Positions 39,709-41,776 of a stretch of DNA of 41,776 nt are shown one piece after another. Every line of letters starts with the position of its first letter. Position 1 is the first letter of the stretch. A model generated the notes under the pieces. That model was not told where the DNA came from. It worked only from the letters and a program-made list of their open reading frames with translations, and did not search any database. Position numbers and translations under genes: made by a program. Source of the stretch: CAYNGH01 sp964396845 (lineage in GTDB: Bacteria > Vulcanimicrobiota > JAJTBE01 > CAYNGH01). The stretch covers positions 1-41,776 of the forward strand of contig CAYNGH010000012.1 in the NCBI GenBank assembly GCA_964396845.1, given 5' to 3'.

Positions 39709-41776
39709 TTGAGCCGACAAGGCAGAAACATACCCGGTAAAAAATCCCCCGGCAAAAAATCCGGCGGTTCGGCACGGCTTCTGGTGAAGGGGATGATCCT
39801 TGAGCCTGCTGACATGCTGGATATGGCCATGGATATTTTTCTGTATGGTCTGAAGACCTCGTGCACCCTTCCCCTTACAGGAGGCCCCGACACCGCCTGT
39901 CAAAGCCCTGAACCGCCCCTTTCAGAAAAAGAACCCGGGAAAGACATACCTCCCACCACAAGAAAAGGGCTTCTTTCCCGCAGAACCCTGCCGTTTGAAG
40001 GGCCTGCTGTTTCTTCTCTGGAGCAAGGCTCTCTATTTAGCAGAAAAAAACCAGACCCCAAGAAAAAGCCCGCCACACCGGACAAGGAAAAATTACCAGA
40101 GGAAACCCGAGATTCAAAAAATGTTAATAACGAGGCGACTTCGGAATCCGGGGCCGGCCAGGATTCGTTTATCCTGCATGAACTGGAGGATCTGGAAGAT
40201 GATGCCCAGGCTCAAAAGGCTACGGAAAAAATCCTGAAAACTCCGGCAGACACCCTGCCTCCGCCGGTGGAAGTGCCAGCCATCCCCGTCACTCCCCAAG
40301 TTAAGGATCCCCTGGAAGATCTGGAACCTCTGGATATGGATGAAACCGATGTTTCTTTTCTTGCGCCGGATGAATCCCCGGAGCCTTATGAACCTCCTGA
40401 TTCTTATGAATCCAGCCAACTGTCCCTGCCTTCGGAATCAGAACAAAAAACAGAGGAGATCCCCCAGGAAGAATCTCCCGGAGAAACCCCGGTGGTTTCA
40501 AAAAAGCCTTTACCGGAAAAGACATCTTCCGGCACTACCCCCGAGGATGGCATCACTCCCTCGGGTAATCTACGAAAATTTGGAATAGCTCCCCGCAGGG
40601 TGGATGCCCGGAAAATTGTGGCAGAGAAGATCAAGCCCCGGCAGAAAAAAGACTCTCCGGCAAAAAATACCGAGGCAACATCCCCCCAGGAGGTTGAGAT
40701 TCCTGTCCCCAGGGCATCGGGGCTTTCCTTTGCCGACCTTATGGCGGAGATAGAAGAAGAAGACAGTACCGCCACTGACCTGCCTCATGATTCGGGACTC
40801 CTGGACGGATACGAAGACATCGCCAGAAAATCCCTTGAAAAAAAAGCTGCAATCAAATCCAGTGAGAAAACCCAAGCCGGAGAAAAACCGCCCGAGGCGG
40901 AATTAGTTTCCCCGGAACAGGAGATAGCTTCCTGGGAAAGGCCCACCATCCTTGAAGTTGAGGATATTTTTGAAGACGAGGAGAAAACCGGGATCTCAGT
41001 AAAAATGGGTCAGGGCAAAGAATCATCCCCCCTGCCCGAAGATATCAAGATGGCCATAAGACAGAGGATAAATAAGAAAAAGGGTTTTCCAATAAGAACT
41101 GGAGATGCAGAGCCTCTGGAGGAGAATATTATCCCTGCCACTTCCTTTGTAAAGTCAGTGGAAGTTTATGAATCGGGAGAACCTCAGTCAACCCGGCATG
41201 AGCCCGGCCCCACAAACCTTATAGAACCAGAAAAATCCACCCAGACAAAAAAGCCAGGAGGCTTCATCAATTTTGTCAAATCCCTGAAATCCGGCGCATT
41301 TTTAAGATCCATAACCGATTCAACCCACCGGGATTCCCCTGTGCCGGAGCCGCCACTTTCTCAACAGGAAATTCCCCAGGCCCCGGTGGTGATAAAGACT
41401 CCAACGATACGAGGCCATGAAGAAAAAATATCACCGGAATCCCTTGAGCCACTGACCGTGGAGCCTGCAGAGATTTCCCCGGAAGAAGCTTCTGTCGGTG
41501 ATATTTCCCAGACAGAGCCTGAACCTCCGGCCAGCAGTGAAGCCTTTATCGATTTGGATTCGAGTTTTGACATGCCCATGCCCGAGGAGGAAGAATCAGG
41601 CATACTGGACTCTCTGGTTGTTGACAGAAGCCAGATTATCGGCCTCGAAGAAGAAAAAAAGAAAGCATCAGTTTTTATTCCCTCAAAGGACACACCGATT
41701 ACCGACGACATCCCGGTAATAGAAGAGGAATCGCCCCTGGCATCTGCTCCTCCCCCCAGTGATTTTCTTGAAACAC
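39709..41776 (+). CDS. Long acidic, Pro/Glu/Ser-rich protein, 3' end outside window
   Basis: The frame is open from 39709 to the right edge: 689 codons without a stop. It starts at TTG with GAGG just upstream (spacing short); an in-frame ATG at 39793 is the other option. The first 60 residues are basic (GKKSPGKKSGGSARLLVKGM, then MLDMAMDIFLYG as a helix). Most of the rest is low complexity: Glu, Pro and Ser with recurring short acidic pieces (ELEDLEDDAQ, LEDLEPLDMD, AEIEEEDS). Small basic islands appear (DARKIVAEKIKPRQKK, KMAIRQRINKKKGF), and FINFVKSLKSGAFLRSITDS could be an amphipathic helix. No enzymatic domain is seen. It is probably a disordered scaffold or linker protein, with any folded domain beyond the window. 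Confidence 0.75.
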   Translation, partial: MSRQGRNIPGKKSPGKKSGGSARLLVKGMILEPADMLDMAMDIFLYGLKTSCTLPLTGGPDTACQSPEPPLSEKEPGKDIPPTTRKGLLSRRTLPFEGPAVSSLEQGSLFSRKKPDPKKKPATPDKEKLPEETRDSKNVNNEATSESGAGQDSFILHELEDLEDDAQAQKATEKILKTPADTLPPPVEVPAIPVTPQVKDPLEDLEPLDMDETDVSFLAPDESPEPYEPPDSYESSQLSLPSESEQKTEEIPQEESPGETPVVSKKPLPEKTSSGTTPEDGITPSGNLRKFGIAPRRVDARKIVAEKIKPRQKKDSPAKNTEATSPQEVEIPVPRASGLSFADLMAEIEEEDSTATDLPHDSGLLDGYEDIARKSLEKKAAIKSSEKTQAGEKPPEAELVSPEQEIASWERPTILEVEDIFEDEEKTGISVKMGQGKESSPLPEDIKMAIRQRINKKKGFPIRTGDAEPLEENIIPATSFVKSVEVYESGEPQSTRHEPGPTNLIEPEKSTQTKKPGGFINFVKSLKSGAFLRSITDSTHRDSPVPEPPLSQQEIPQAPVVIKTPTIRGHEEKISPESLEPLTVEPAEISPEEASVGDISQTEPEPPASSEAFIDLDSSFDMPMPEEEESGILDSLVVDRSQIIGLEEEKKKASVFIPSKDTPITDDIPVIEEESPLASAPPPSDFLET

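Overview
The window is bacterial DNA, probably from an uncultured anaerobe-type lineage that I cannot place in a phylum. The evidence is bacterial PriA, T-loop tRNA genes, a selenocysteine tRNA, prepilin-like genes and Shine-Dalgarno sites at most starts. A run of 100 N inside a CRISPR array marks a scaffold gap, so this is a draft or metagenome assembly. Two compositional halves meet near 19.2-19.7 kb: an AT-rich accessory island on the left and a more GC-rich, ordinary chromosomal stretch on the right. The boundary carries tRNA-Ala(CGC) and tRNA-Sec(UCA), both on the minus strand with their 3' ends facing the island.

Island, 1-8.5 kb: a tight six-gene plus-strand operon. It holds two unrecognised proteins (the first running in from outside the window), a Csm3-like Cas7 with the catalytic-Asp region intact, a Csx10/Cas5-like RAMP, a 710-residue RAMP with a large N-terminal extension, and a DUF3800-like (RNase H-fold) protein fused to a helical-repeat region. 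No Cas10, Cas6 or CARF protein is visible. Facing it on the minus strand at 8.7-11.7 kb are a sigma-70-like protein, cas2, cas1 and a separate reverse transcriptase. This is a type III-like class 1 CRISPR locus. Sigma factor, RT, Cas1, Cas2 and a TPR-like partner together recall type III-E (Craspase) gene content, but the effector is built differently.

11.9-16.9 kb: two CRISPR arrays with the same 35-nt repeat family point towards each other, each preceded by a homologous 429-bp leader, so the leaders form a large inverted repeat. Between them lie a four-gene membrane operon (small TM protein, VWA protein, DUF4126 protein, small TM protein) and a 120-nt tmRNA-like RNA. That RNA keeps the tRNA-like domain and a short helix 2 but has no visible tag reading frame. 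The second array has four consecutive repeats ending GCGAC instead of GAAAC, which would alter the crRNA 5' tag.

17.0-19.2 kb: AT-rich debris and small genes: a truncated ORF, two small membrane proteins, a methyltransferase broken by a one-base frameshift and a small orphan.

19.7-41.8 kb: mostly housekeeping and lineage-specific genes: methyltransferase, adenylate kinase with an N-terminal extension, PriA, a secreted protein, a flavodoxin-fold reductase, a tandem GNAT protein, a Gly-rich cationic small protein, a zinc-ribbon acidic protein, a REC-PAS-PAS-GAF-PAS protein without a kinase, a ROK sugar kinase, two prepilin-like proteins, a PLD-HD fusion, phosphofructokinase, a DUF4178 protein, a DUF350-like membrane protein, and a long acidic low-complexity reading frame that runs off the right edge. 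Several clear rho-independent terminators separate these units.
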